64,000 nt of DNA. Source: CAYSRC01 sp964433495. Its GTDB lineage: Bacteria; Bacillota; Clostridia; Oscillospirales; Ruminococcaceae. Of the stretch, positions 1 through 8,135 are shown piece after piece. The position numbers and the translations under genes were made by a program. The stretch spans positions 1-64,000 of the forward strand of contig CAYSRC010000004.1 in NCBI GenBank assembly GCA_964433495.1. The letters run 5' to 3'. Numbering within the stretch: the first letter of the stretch is position 1; the number at the start of each line of letters is the position of its first letter. Under the pieces are notes generated by a model that was given only the letters and a program-made list of their open reading frames with translations, did not search any database and had not been told where the DNA came from.

Positions 1-49
1 GGGGGAAGGTTTCCGGGTACTAAAGCTTATGTCCGCCCCTCGGGGCACG

Positions 50-106
50 GGCCCCTAAGCCTCCCCCGTGCAAGGGGAGGTGTCAGCGCATCTGACGGAG
101 GGGTTG
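50..106. repeat. Dispersed repeat module A, copy 1
   Basis: CCTCCCCC..GGGGAGG arms followed by GTCAGCGCATCTGAC and GGAGGGGTTGTC. The same parts recur in reverse orientation at 7.84-7.90 kb and 24.48-24.54 kb. No gene was recognised between the left edge and 331. Confidence 0.7.
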
Positions 107-222
107 TCAAAAACTTGCTTCAGAAGCCGAACTCGCACACGGCTTTTGTCACGGCCCGTCAATCCCCGCGGCGCGCGGACAGGGGCCCCCTGCAAAGCGC
201 GCCGCGATTTGCGGCCGTTAAA

Positions 223-264
223 ATCGCGCCGCCGTCCTGTCCGTGACGGCGGCGCGATCGTTTT
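223..264 (+). terminator. Bidirectional intrinsic terminator
   Basis: A perfect 14-bp stem (223-236 with 245-258) and an 8-nt loop, followed on the plus strand by CGTTTTTTG. Read on the minus strand the stem is followed by TTTT, so it can also end the carboxypeptidase transcript, whose stop codon lies at 332. Confidence 0.75.
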
Positions 265-331
265 TTGTTTTTGGATGTCAGTCAAGCTCCCCGCGGCGCG
301 TGCAAAACACCGCCCTGCGATACCTTTTCGG

Positions 332-1201
332 CTAAGCCTCGGGGTTAGGCGAGTGCTCGATGCCCGCGTACTCCTCGACCGACAGGCCGCTCTCGCTGAA
401 TATCTCGGCGAGCTCGACCCCGACATAGCGGTAGTGCCATGGCTCGAAGATGTAGCCCGTCGCCCACTCCTTGCCGCGCGGGAAGCGCAGGATAAAGCCG
501 TACTTCGCGGCGTTCTCGCTCAGCCACGCGTACTCCGCCGTCTCGCAGAAGGAGTCGGACAGCGAGTTTAAGTCGAATGCGAGGCCCGTCTGATGCTCCG
601 ACTGCCCGGCAAGCGCCGAGATGCGCGCCGCGTACTCACTGCCGTAGTCGTTGACATAGCGATCGTGGATCGACTTTTGCGTGTCATAGCTGCGGAAGCC
701 AGAGACGACCCAAAGGTCGATGCCGTCCTGCGCCGCCGCCTGCATCATGCTGTCGAGCGCCGCGGCCGCCTCGTCCGTTATACCGTCGCCGTAGTCGCTC
801 GGCAGGCTGTACTCCTTGTTGACAAGAATCATCTCGTGCCCCTTTACCGAGAGATAGGTCACCCCGTCCCGCTCGGTTATGACGATCTCGGGCTCGGGCA
901 GGATGCCCTCGGGGTCGTCGGAGGCAGCCCCCGAATTTTCGCCGGAGAGCTGCTCCCCCGCGTCCTGCCCGCCGCCCGAGAGCGGAAGGCCCTCGGGATC
1001 CTTGACAATCGTCTGCGTGCCGTCCGAAACCCCCGCCGCGGCGAGGTTGTCGGCGCCCGCCTCGGCCCCGTTTCGGGCGCCGAGATAGCGGCCGACGGTG
1101 ATCACCGCCGCAATCGTCGCAATCAGTCCGCAGATGAGGACTATTCCGCCCTTCGCAGCCGTGTTTCGTCTCGTCCTTGTTCTCTTCTTCACGTATGCCA
1201 T
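332..1201 (-). CDS. VanY-like D-alanyl-D-alanine carboxypeptidase (M15B)
   Basis: Membrane-anchored peptidase predicted to trim D-Ala from peptidoglycan stem peptides outside the cell. About 289 aa: a basic N-terminus, one hydrophobic anchor near residues 18-40, a low-complexity Gly/Asp/Glu linker to about residue 105, then the M15 domain. The zinc and catalytic motifs of the VanY family are visible: SGFRSY near 167, SEHQTGLAFD near 201-210 (His and Asp ligands) and EPWHYRYVG near 253 (Glu and His). ATG at 1201 was chosen; an in-frame TTG lies 15 nt upstream at 1216, and neither has a strong ribosome site. Family assignment is firm; the in vivo substrate is inferred. A TATAAT-like -10 (1241-1246, minus strand) lies just upstream. 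Confidence 0.9.
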   Translation of the reverse strand: MAYVKKRTRTRRNTAAKGGIVLICGLIATIAAVITVGRYLGARNGAEAGADNLAAAGVSDGTQTIVKDPEGLPLSGGGQDAGEQLSGENSGAASDDPEGILPEPEIVITERDGVTYLSVKGHEMILVNKEYSLPSDYGDGITDEAAAALDSMMQAAAQDGIDLWVVSGFRSYDTQKSIHDRYVNDYGSEYAARISALAGQSEHQTGLAFDLNSLSDSFCETAEYAWLSENAAKYGFILRFPRGKEWATGYIFEPWHYRYVGVELAEIFSESGLSVEEYAGIEHSPNPEA

Positions 1202-1524
1202 GTCAGATACCGCCAAAGCTTATTTAATATACCGCATTACATTATAGATAGTGGCGCAGACGCGCACCTTTGTTGCAAAGGTCGGGGATTTCGACGGGCG
1301 CCCCCCGTTTTGCGCCGCCGAAGCCCGGGCGCGCCCGTCTTTTCTGTCCGACGCGTATGCGAACGCTCCGCTGTCCCGCACGGCGTCGGGCGGCGCTTCC
1401 CGGGAACAGCCCGACTTCTCCCGTCTGCCGCACGGAAGCTCCGTCGTTATTGTGCCTTTTTCGCCGCCCGTTATTCACCGCGCCGAGCGGGGACCGGAAA
1501 AGCCCTTTGCCGAAGGCCGCCCCG
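1202..1524. other. Intergenic stretch without a recognised gene
   Basis: GC-rich filler between two minus-strand genes. The only signal is a TATAAT hexamer on the minus strand (1241-1246), which could serve the downstream carboxypeptidase, but no convincing -35 accompanies it. The open frames crossing it have Arg/Pro/Ala-rich translations typical of non-coding GC-rich DNA. Confidence 0.5.
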
Positions 1525-2532
1525 TCAAACCTCGGCCCGCTCGGCCGCGTCCGCCTCGGGCGGGACGGGCCCCGACTGTGCCGCGCCGTCAATATCGGCC
1601 TCCTCGGCCGCGCCGTCGTCGCCCCGCTCGGCATCCGCCGCCCCGTCGGCTGCGGCGCGCTTTTTGTCCCTGCGCCGCCGCCGTTTCGCGGCCTTGCTTT
1701 CCCTCTCTTCATCCGCTTTGGGCGCGTCCGCCCCGACGCTGTCCCGCTCGCCGTAGTCGCGGCACTCAAACCAGCTGCCGGTGGTGGCAAACAGCCCCCC
1801 GAGCCCCAGCTCGCTCACGATCTCCTCGTCGGCAGAGCGCCCTATGCCGTCGCGCACGACGCCGTCGGTGGGGATGATGATCTCGCTGCGGTGGGTTATG
1901 CCGAACACCTCGCTCTTCACAAAGCGAAGCAGATAAAAGTCGTCGAACTTGAGCAGCGTCTCGACATCCCGCGTCTCAAACGGGATGATCTCCTTGCCGA
2001 CCAGGATCCCGTGCGGCGACACCGTAAAAAACGAGTCGCGCGCACGAAGCCGGGCGGTGAGGTACATCGACGCGATGACCACCGCGGCAAGCGCCGCAAA
2101 GGCCGCCGCGCCCATCACCACAAGGTAGGTCCGCTCGCCCGTGCGCATGGATATCGCGGTCAACACGATGGCCGTCGGGGTCACAAGGCCCAAAAACGCC
2201 GAGAGATAAAAGCACTGCCCGCGGCGTTTTTGCTGCGCCGCGATCATGTCCTGCTGCGCGTCCGAGAGCATCACGGCATAGTTGCCCGTGCGGGCGATGT
2301 CCATCGCCGCCCTCGCCTCGCGCACATTTTTTATAAGCAGCCCCGCCAGCGCGAGCTCGAGCGCCGCGCACGAAAGCAGCGCCGGCAGGCGGTAGGGCGT
2401 GCCGCAGGCAAACACTGCGCCCGCCGCCGCGCCGCACATGAGCAGCGCGCACGCCGCGATGTTCACCCGCCTTGAGGCCCTCGCCCGTTTGATCCATTTT
2501 GAATAGTTGGGTACACTCTTTTTGTGACGCAT
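1525..2532 (-). CDS. Membrane protein of unknown function
   Basis: About 335 aa and not recognised as a named family. There are two hydrophobic pairs (residues about 22-70 and 118-160), each long enough for two membrane passes, then a cytoplasmic domain (about 165-255) with a beta-rich pattern (FFTVSPHGILVGKEIIPF). The C-terminal 80 residues are a charged, low-complexity tail with a run of Lys/Arg followed by Asp/Glu/Ala. The layout resembles YcxB-like or PH-like membrane proteins, but that is only a guess. The ATG at 2532 has AGGGGAG at good spacing. It lies 146 nt downstream of trmL on the same strand and may be cotranscribed with it. Confidence 0.75.
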   Translation of the reverse strand: MRHKKSVPNYSKWIKRARASRRVNIAACALLMCGAAAGAVFACGTPYRLPALLSCAALELALAGLLIKNVREARAAMDIARTGNYAVMLSDAQQDMIAAQQKRRGQCFYLSAFLGLVTPTAIVLTAISMRTGERTYLVVMGAAAFAALAAVVIASMYLTARLRARDSFFTVSPHGILVGKEIIPFETRDVETLLKFDDFYLLRFVKSEVFGITHRSEIIIPTDGVVRDGIGRSADEEIVSELGLGGLFATTGSWFECRDYGERDSVGADAPKADEERESKAAKRRRRRDKKRAAADGAADAERGDDGAAEEADIDGAAQSGPVPPEADAAERAEV

Positions 2533-2678
2533 ACGCGCTCCCCTTCCCGTGTGTGTTTTTCAGAGGCCCGCGACAGGACAGTCGACGTGGGAACGCCGCC
2601 GCCCCCCCGCGGGCGCCGGCCGAAGCAGCCCCGCCCCGTCGGCACGGCGCGCAAACGGAACTCTCGGGCCTCGCCGCC

Positions 2679-3173
2679 TCAGACGTCCGCGCCGAGACAG
2701 CCGCTGCGCTCCTCAAAGCCCGGGAAGCCGTTTTGGCGCAGCGCCTCGTACACGGCGATCGCCGCACTGTTGGACAGGTTGAGGCTGCGCAGGGTGGGCA
2801 GCATCGGGATGCGCACACAGTCCCCGAGCCTGCTCCTGAGCAAGCCCTCGGGCAGCCCCCTGTCCTCCCGTCCGAAGACGAGATAGCACCCGTCGGGGTA
2901 GACGGCCTCGCAGTAGCTCTTGGGCGCCTTTGTCGAGAACAAAAACAGCCTGTCCCGCCCGTGCCTTGCGAGAAACTCGTCGAGCGAGCGGTAGTAGGTG
3001 ACGGACAGCTTGTCCCAATAGTCGAGCCCCGCGCGCTTGAGCTTCGCGTCGTCCACCGAAAAGCCGAGCGGCTCGACGAGGTGAAGCGCCGCGCCCGTGA
3101 CGGCGCAGGTTCTCGCGATATTGCCCGTGTTCTGGTGTATCCTCGGCTCGACCAGCACGATGTTAAAGGCCAA
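2679..3173 (-). CDS. tRNA (cytidine(34)-2'-O)-methyltransferase TrmL
   Basis: SpoU/SPOUT methyltransferase that 2'-O-methylates the wobble nucleotide of tRNA-Leu isoacceptors using SAM. The 164-aa length is typical of the minimal TrmL type, which lacks an N-terminal RNA-binding domain. Motif 1 is NIVLVEPRIHQNTGNIARTC at the N-terminus, motif 2 is LVFGREDRGLP near residue 98, and motif 3 is IPMLPTLRSLNLSNSAAIAVYE near 121-142; motifs 2 and 3 form the trefoil-knot SAM site. Translation starts at TTG (3173) 4 nt after the transporter's stop, with GGGGGAG upstream, so it is translationally coupled to the ECF S component. Function is firm from the family. Confidence 0.93.
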   Translation of the reverse strand: MAFNIVLVEPRIHQNTGNIARTCAVTGAALHLVEPLGFSVDDAKLKRAGLDYWDKLSVTYYRSLDEFLARHGRDRLFLFSTKAPKSYCEAVYPDGCYLVFGREDRGLPEGLLRSRLGDCVRIPMLPTLRSLNLSNSAAIAVYEALRQNGFPGFEERSGCLGADV

Positions 3174-3176
3174 CGG

Positions 3177-3746
3177 TCACTCCCCCATGTCCAACAACTT
3201 TGCGCGTCTGAGCGCGGGGCGGATGAGCGACGCGAGGACGAACGAGATGACGACCGCGACGACCGCGTTAAAGGTCGAGGTGAGCGCCTTGGTGCCCACC
3301 GTCACCAGCACCGTCTCGAGCTCGTAGCCCTTGATGAAATAATCGGTGACAAAGCTCTTCCCGAGATACAGCACCACATAGCTGAACGCGCCGCACACCG
3401 CCGCGACGGCGGTCGCGAGCGTCCTGTGCCCCCTTATGTGCTTGTACACGACGCCCGCGACAAAGCTCATGACAAACTTCGCGATGAACGTCCACCAAAA
3501 GCCCGGGAGAAATATCGGGTCCATCAGGTCGTAGATCATCGAGCCTATCCCGGCGGCAAGCCCGCCGCGCAGCGGGCCGAACAGCAGGCCCGCGAGCACG
3601 CACATGCTGTTGCCGAAGCTTATCATCGTCTTGTCGGTCGGCGACGTCGGGATGTCGATGTGAAGCATGGTGCCCACAAAGACCATCGCCGCCATCAAGC
3701 CCACGATGACGACATTGTACACATTTTTGTTTATCCTGTTCTGCAT
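3177..3746 (-). CDS. ECF transporter S component
   Basis: Substrate-binding membrane subunit of an energy-coupling-factor vitamin importer. About 189 aa with five to six hydrophobic segments. The FGNSMCVLAGLLFGPLRGGL stretch near residue 45 is the typical ECF S-component pattern of a glycine-rich loop between helices. The ATG at 3746 has a perfect AGGAGGT; the open frame continues 38 codons further upstream, but that part looks non-coding. No A, A' or T component is present here, so it would use a shared (group II) ECF module encoded elsewhere. Substrate is unknown: folate, a riboflavin-like or a thiamine-precursor vitamin are possible, and no riboswitch was recognised in the short leader. 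Confidence 0.85.
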   Translation of the reverse strand: MQNRINKNVYNVVIVGLMAAMVFVGTMLHIDIPTSPTDKTMISFGNSMCVLAGLLFGPLRGGLAAGIGSMIYDLMDPIFLPGFWWTFIAKFVMSFVAGVVYKHIRGHRTLATAVAAVCGAFSYVVLYLGKSFVTDYFIKGYELETVLVTVGTKALTSTFNAVVAVVISFVLASLIRPALRRAKLLDMGE

Positions 3747-3862
3747 GACAAAGCTACCTCCTGTGCAGCGTCCGAGACGTTCGCCGCCCCTTTTTCGCGC
3801 GCCGTGTAATAATCGGGCCGAAAATGCGGATACTAACAAAAAAGACAAGGGGGCGCGCAAAG

Positions 3863-4048
3863 ATGAAAAACGGGTTTATGTGCAAGGTGAGGCTGGGCGC
3901 TGTCTGCTTCCTCCTCGGCTGCCTCGCGGGCGCCGCAAAGGCGGGCCTTCCCCGCTGCAAAAACGGTGTCAAGGGCCGTCTCGACGAAAAGCTTCAGCTC
4001 GTCAAAAAGGCACTCGGCTCGATCGAGGACTGCCTCGAAAAGCTGTGA
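3863..4048 (+). CDS. Small membrane protein, hypothetical
   Basis: A 61-aa frame starting at ATG 3863, with AGGGGG about 9 nt upstream. It shows one hydrophobic segment (VRLGAVCFLLGCLAGAA, about residues 8-24) followed by an amphipathic Lys/Glu/Leu helix (DEKLQLVKKALGSIEDCLEK). The composition is protein-like, in contrast to shadow frames. It is divergent from the ECF S-component gene, with about 116 nt between them. No family was recognised, and the in-frame ATG at 3824 lacks a ribosome site. Confidence 0.5.
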   Translation: MKNGFMCKVRLGAVCFLLGCLAGAAKAGLPRCKNGVKGRLDEKLQLVKKALGSIEDCLEKL

Positions 4049-4489
4049 GCGCCCGTCTCCTATTGATATTATAGTCGGGTTTTGCGTTAAGTCAATCAAA
4101 ATCGCGGCGGGTCGCGGCCCGTTTTGCACCGTCTCGGCGGGCGGGCGACAGCCGCTCCCGGAGGTCGATCCCACGCCGCAAAGCGGCGGCGGGCGTTTTT
4201 GCCGCACCTTTTTTAGACGCGGCTTTTTTCACACAGGCCGTCGTGGCCCGCGGCAGGGCGACGGCGGGCCGCAGGGAGCGCGGCTTTGGGCCGTGTTCCG
4301 CAGCCCTGTTTCTCAAAAAATGCGGCGTTTTTTCGCACAGGCCGCCGAACGTCTGCATCTTTTTGCCGTACTTTTGCGGCATTTGTTTCTTAAAAAAGCC
4401 GCAGCCTGTTCACACAGGCCGCCTTCGGATGCCTACGGATGCTTTTTGCATCGGCCCTGCTTGTCCCTCTTTTTGACGGGCAGGGCATG
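4049..4489. other. Intergenic region with three short direct repeats
   Basis: No gene is supported. Three copies of a sequence like TTTTTTCACACAGGCCG, each next to a GCGGC or GCCGC, end at 4240, 4344 and 4421. They are not spaced or shaped like a CRISPR. Their role is unknown. Confidence 0.4.
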
Positions 4490-5293
4490 TCAGGCGTCCT
4501 GCGGACGCCCGTCCTTTCTGCACATGTAGAGCAGATGACTTTGGCTGCCGAGCAGCTCGCGCTTTTCGCAGGTCGCCAGGTGGTATCTGTAAAACAGCTC
4601 GAACTCCTCGTCGGACAGGCTGAGAATGCCCTTCTTTTCGGGCAGCTCCAGGACGCTGTCGGTTCCCGCGAGTGCGATCTTTTTGACGGGCTTCCCACAA
4701 AACAGCCCCTCAAACTCCGCTATGTCAAAGCCGGTGAACAGCTGCTCCACACAGTGCCGCACCGTGAAATCGTCGTCAAAATTCAGAGCTATGCTGTCCC
4801 GCAGGCCCCATCCGAGGCCGTTGTTGACAATGATCGCATACACCGAAATAAAGGCCGCCATGATGACGCCGCCCGGCTTAGCCACCCTGATCGCCTCGTC
4901 GAGCGCCCGGTGCTGCTCCTCTTCGTCGAACAGGTGATACATAGGGCCGAAAAGGAGCACGGCATCAAAGCTGTTGTCCCGAAGGGCCGAGAGGTCGGCG
5001 GCGTCGCCCTGAAGGCAGTCGATGTTCCCGAGCCCCGCAGCGTTCCTTCTCAGTACCTCCAAATTGCTTTCGACAAGCTCGACGGCCGTCACGTCGTACC
5101 CCTCGGCGGCCAGCGCGACCGAGTACCGCCCCGTGCCCGCGCCCACCTCGAGCACCCGCGAGCCCTGAGGCACGAGCTTGCGGATATAGTGCATGGTGGT
5201 GCGGTATTCGAGCTTGCCCTGAAGGCTGCCGGTGAGGCGGCTGTCCTCGTCAAACCTGCCGTACAGGCCGCGCAGCATCTCTGTTCGTTCCAT
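4490..5293 (-). CDS. Class I SAM-dependent methyltransferase
   Basis: About 267 aa. The Rossmann-type methyltransferase signatures are clear: motif I VLEVGAGTGRYS (about residues 47-58), the acidic loop VTAVEL (about 66-71), GDAADL near 92 and FDAVLLFGPMYHL near 103-115. The FGPMYHL form is common in Clostridia proteins annotated as class I methyltransferases of unknown substrate. The ATG at 5293 has AGGGGAG upstream; the longer frame to 5443 is not used because it would run through a terminator hairpin at 5336-5380. Substrate unknown. It is preceded by an unusually long leader that ends in that hairpin. Confidence 0.85.
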   Translation of the reverse strand: MERTEMLRGLYGRFDEDSRLTGSLQGKLEYRTTMHYIRKLVPQGSRVLEVGAGTGRYSVALAAEGYDVTAVELVESNLEVLRRNAAGLGNIDCLQGDAADLSALRDNSFDAVLLFGPMYHLFDEEEQHRALDEAIRVAKPGGVIMAAFISVYAIIVNNGLGWGLRDSIALNFDDDFTVRHCVEQLFTGFDIAEFEGLFCGKPVKKIALAGTDSVLELPEKKGILSLSDEEFELFYRYHLATCEKRELLGSQSHLLYMCRKDGRPQDA

Positions 5294-5335
5294 GTTTTTC
5301 TCCCCTAAAAAATCGTTTGCGAACCTCGGGCAGGC

Positions 5336-5380
5336 AAAAAGGGCGTCCGCCGAAAAGCGGCCTGCTCTCGGCGGACGCCT
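5336..5380 (-). terminator. Intrinsic terminator between flavin reductase and methyltransferase genes
   Basis: A 12-bp perfect stem (5342-5353 with 5368-5379) and a 14-nt loop, followed on the minus strand by TTTTT (5340-5336). It sits only 43 nt upstream of the methyltransferase start, so it either ends the upstream transcript or acts as a leader attenuator. A TATAAT on the minus strand (5590-5585) lies about 200 nt further upstream. Confidence 0.75.
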
Positions 5381-5616
5381 GCCCCTCGCCGCCGCACACC
5401 CCCGTGCGCACGGCGCTGAAAGCTTCAAGGCAGCACCGCACAATTTACGGCCGGGGCCTTAAACACGGGGTCGCTTGCGGATTTTCTGCCATATTTTCCA
5501 AAAATCCTCGGCAAAACAACAGGTATTCCCTGCGGTTTTTGTTTCATCCGACAAGAGATCTGCCGACGTGATCCGATGCTTAAAATTATACGGTGTTGCC
5601 TTGACCCGAAGCCCGC

Positions 5617-6231
5617 TCAGACGGCGGTCTTTTCAAAATCCGACGCGGGGTGCTTGCACAGCGGGCACACAAAGTCGGCGGGGAGCTCCTCCCCCTCGTA
5701 GATATACCCGCACACGGTGCAGCGCCACACCGTTTTGCCGCCGCTCTTTTTGGGCGCGGCGGGCTTTATCGACGACTGATAGTAGGCATAGGTCGCCGAC
5801 GGGGCGTCCGAAAGCACCGCCGCGTCGTCGACGCGCGCGATAAACAGGGTGTGCGAGCCGAGGTCGATCATCTGCTCGACCGTCGCCGTGATATAGGCGT
5901 TTGTGCCCTCGCTTACATACACAAGCCCGTCGTCCGTGCGCCCGCAACCGCCGAAGCCGTCGAACTTGTCGACGTCGCGCCCCGACTGAAAGCCGAAGCG
6001 CTTAAAGAGGTCAAACGTCGCCTGCTGCGAGATGACCGAAACGCACAGCCTGCCGCTCTTTTTGAGCAGGTCGTGGGTGAAGTTCGCCTTGTTGACGGCG
6101 ACGCTTATCCGATTCGGCTCGCTCGTCACCTGCGCGGCGGTGTTCACGATACACCCGCTCTCGCGCCCGTCGGCCGCCGCCGTGAGCACGAACAGCCCGT
6201 AGCTCAGCTTGTACATCGCCTTTTTGTCCAT
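5617..6231 (-). CDS. Flavin reductase-rubredoxin fusion (high-molecular-weight rubredoxin type)
   Basis: A 204-aa electron-transfer protein. Residues 1-155 form a flavin reductase-like FMN-binding domain (SYGLFVLTAA, NTAAQVTSEPNRISVAVNKANFT near the N-terminus). Residues about 165-204 form a rubredoxin: WRCTVCGYIYEG and VCPLCKHP supply the four Cys that bind one iron. This domain order matches the Hrb/NADH:rubredoxin proteins of anaerobes such as Moorella, which feed electrons to flavodiiron proteins in O2 or NO detoxification. No flavodiiron gene is adjacent. The ATG at 6231 has GGGAGGG 8 nt upstream. Family is firm; physiological partner is inferred. Confidence 0.9.
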   Translation of the reverse strand: MDKKAMYKLSYGLFVLTAAADGRESGCIVNTAAQVTSEPNRISVAVNKANFTHDLLKKSGRLCVSVISQQATFDLFKRFGFQSGRDVDKFDGFGGCGRTDDGLVYVSEGTNAYITATVEQMIDLGSHTLFIARVDDAAVLSDAPSATYAYYQSSIKPAAPKKSGGKTVWRCTVCGYIYEGEELPADFVCPLCKHPASDFEKTAV

Positions 6232-6296
6232 TGTCGTTACCCTCCCGAAAGATGGTTGTGCGCACAGTCAGCGCAGACACACCGCCCGCTGCGCGC

Positions 6297-6422
6297 TCAG
6301 TTTAATTGTAATTGCAGCCTGTTTTTTCCGCTTGCAATATCGTACACGATCGTATAGTAGTCGTCAAGCTCGTCCGCGTAGTCGGGCGTATAGCCGTACC
6401 CGCCGCCTTTCAACCGTTTCAA
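6297..6422 (-). CDS. Possible small ORF
   Basis: A 41-codon frame with TTG starts at 6422 or 6413. Its translation is unlike shadow frames: KGGGYGYTPDYADELDDY then YTIVYDIASGKNRL. AAAAGGG lies just upstream of the second TTG. It could be a short real protein or the 3' remnant of a decayed gene, since an in-frame stop lies directly upstream. No family was recognised. Confidence 0.25.
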   Translation of the reverse strand: MKRLKGGGYGYTPDYADELDDYYTIVYDIASGKNRLQLQLN

Positions 6423-6521
6423 CCCTTTTCAGGCAACCTCAAGACCTCCCGAGGACACGGATACCCGAAAACGCCGCCGCGCCCGCTTGACCGATTTTCT
6501 CCGCTGCTTCAAGAGACCCAA

Positions 6522-6560
6522 AGGGCAGCACGGTCGAAACGGCGCAAACCGTGCTGCCCT
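6522..6560 (-). terminator. Inverted repeat, probable terminator of the SDR gene
   Basis: A 13-bp perfect stem (AGGGCAGCACGGT at 6522-6534 with its complement at 6548-6560), about 200 nt beyond the SDR stop. Only TTT follows on the minus strand, so the T-tract is weak. The rest of 6232-6756 shows no other gene. Confidence 0.5.
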
Positions 6561-6756
6561 AAAAAACTGACTGCTTCCGCAGAGCGCGGCCGTTTTCGCG
6601 GACGCACCCTTTAAACGCCGACACGAGGATTCTGCCCCCGCGTCCGCCGCTCACCGTCGGACACATCGACGTGCATACAGCGCGCCCAAAAGCGGCGTTT
6701 TGCCGCTGCAAACCGATTTAGACCGGCGGCATTGCGGGTGCGCCGTCATGCGCCGC

Positions 6757-7497
6757 TTACGCCGTCGCCGCGCCGTCGACGTTGATGACGGTGCCGGTGA
6801 TATAGCTTGCCATGTCGCTCGCGAGGTACAGGAAGGCGTTCGCGACGTCCTCGGGCTCGCCGACGCGCCCGAGCGGGATGCCCGCCGAGATGCGGTCGAC
6901 CATCTCCTTCGGAAGTGCCGCGACCATGTCGGTCCTCGTGACGCCGGGCGCCACCGCGTTGACGCGGATGTTGTCCTTGGCAAGCTCCCGCGCGAGGGAG
7001 ACGGTGAGGCCGTTCACCGCAAACTTGCTCGCGGGGTATCCGCAGCCTGCGGGCTGCCCGGCCTTTGAGACCATCGAGCTCGTGTTGATGATGCTGCCGC
7101 CGCCCTGCTCCTTCATGATCCTCGCGGCCGCCTGCGAGCACACAAACACCGCCTTGATGTTCACGTCAAGGATCTTGGAAAACTCCTCGACCGAATATTC
7201 ATAGAGGCTTGCCCGCGACGAGATGCCTGCGTTGTTTACGAGCACGTCCAGCCTGCCGAACCTGTCCTTGACCGCCTTGAAGGCCTCGCCGACCTCCTCG
7301 GGGCTGCACAGGTCGGGATACAGGCCCATGACCCTGTCCTTGTACTCGGTGAGGCTCGAGAGCGCCTTGTCGACCGACTCTTTTCGCGAGCCCAGCAGCG
7401 CGACGTTCGCGCCGTTGTCGAGGAACGCCTTGACGATCGCAAAGCCGATCCCCCTTGTGCCGCCCGTGACGACGGCGGTTTTGTCCTTCAGTATCAT
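6757..7497 (-). CDS. SDR family oxidoreductase (FabG/gluconate 5-dehydrogenase type)
   Basis: A 246-aa classical short-chain dehydrogenase/reductase, NAD(P)-dependent. Cofactor motif TGGTRGIG near residues 11-18, NNAG near 88-91, catalytic Ser in NTSSM near 140 and the YxxxK pair in GYPASK near 154-158. RVNAVAPGVTRTDM near 183 and the C-terminal GTVINVDGA are typical of FabG-like members. The ATG at 7497 has GGGGAGG at ideal spacing. It stands alone between repeat-rich DNA and an inverted repeat, so the substrate cannot be deduced from neighbours. Confidence 0.9.
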   Translation of the reverse strand: MILKDKTAVVTGGTRGIGFAIVKAFLDNGANVALLGSRKESVDKALSSLTEYKDRVMGLYPDLCSPEEVGEAFKAVKDRFGRLDVLVNNAGISSRASLYEYSVEEFSKILDVNIKAVFVCSQAAARIMKEQGGGSIINTSSMVSKAGQPAGCGYPASKFAVNGLTVSLARELAKDNIRVNAVAPGVTRTDMVAALPKEMVDRISAGIPLGRVGEPEDVANAFLYLASDMASYITGTVINVDGAATA

Positions 7498-7729
7498 AGC
7501 AAAACCTCCCCGTATTTTTTTGATGCGCCCCGCCGGGGGCGCTGTATTCTATGTTAAGTATACAACAATTCCGCGCCTGTTGAAACAGGTTTTAAAAATT
7601 AAATTCACCGCTTTGCCGCGGCTTCGGCGCCGCAAAGGGGTTGCAGGGCTGTGCTTTAAACCGCGGCAAAAGGCTTGTTCGCGCGGCGGAGCTTTAGGGA
7701 ACACGCCCCGCATCCTCCCGCGGGGCGTG

Positions 7730-7905
7730 TGTAAAGGAGGGCCGCAAAGCGGCGGGGGATTGTGAGAGACGAGCTCAAGTCGCAGCACAAGGCATGTTTA
7801 GGCAGCAAAGCCTTGCGCAGTCAATCCCTCAGTCGACTGCGTCGACACAACCCCTCCGTCAGCTGTGCTGACACCTCCCCTTACACAGGGGAGGCTTAAG
7901 GGCAG
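7730..7905. repeat. Dispersed repeat module A, copy 2
   Basis: Composite of GCCGCAAAGCGGCGGGGGATTG, then CAATCCCTCAGTC, CAACCCCTCCGTCAGCTG and the CTCCCC..GGGGAG hairpin (about 7874-7893). Nearly identical parts occur at 24.33-24.54 kb and 24.74-24.92 kb and inverted at 0.05 kb and 57.5-57.65 kb. No gene is present in 7498-8135. Confidence 0.75.
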
Positions 7906-7980
7906 GGGAGCCTAAGGTCAAGGGCACAAGCCCTCGGCGACGGCGTTCGGCAAGGGAGTCCAAAGGGCCGGAACTTAACG

Positions 7981-8108
7981 CCCCCTTACCGCGCGGTAGA
8001 TACACGTCGTAATCGAAACGATAGCCCGACCGGCGCAAAAAGGCCGCGCCGCATGTCAAACGTCTGTTCCTCTTGCGCCCCGCCGCTCCGCGCGGCAGAT
8101 GCGCGCCG
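7981..8108 (+). repeat. Dispersed repeat module B, copy 1
   Basis: Begins CCTTACCGCGCGGTAGATAC, has GAAACGATAGCCCG, then GCGCCGCATGTCAAACGTC and ends CCGCGCGGCAGATGCGCG. It matches five further copies in this window; all read the same way. Confidence 0.75.
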
Positions 8109-8135
8109 TTCCCGTTTCGCGCCGAGAAGCCCCCC

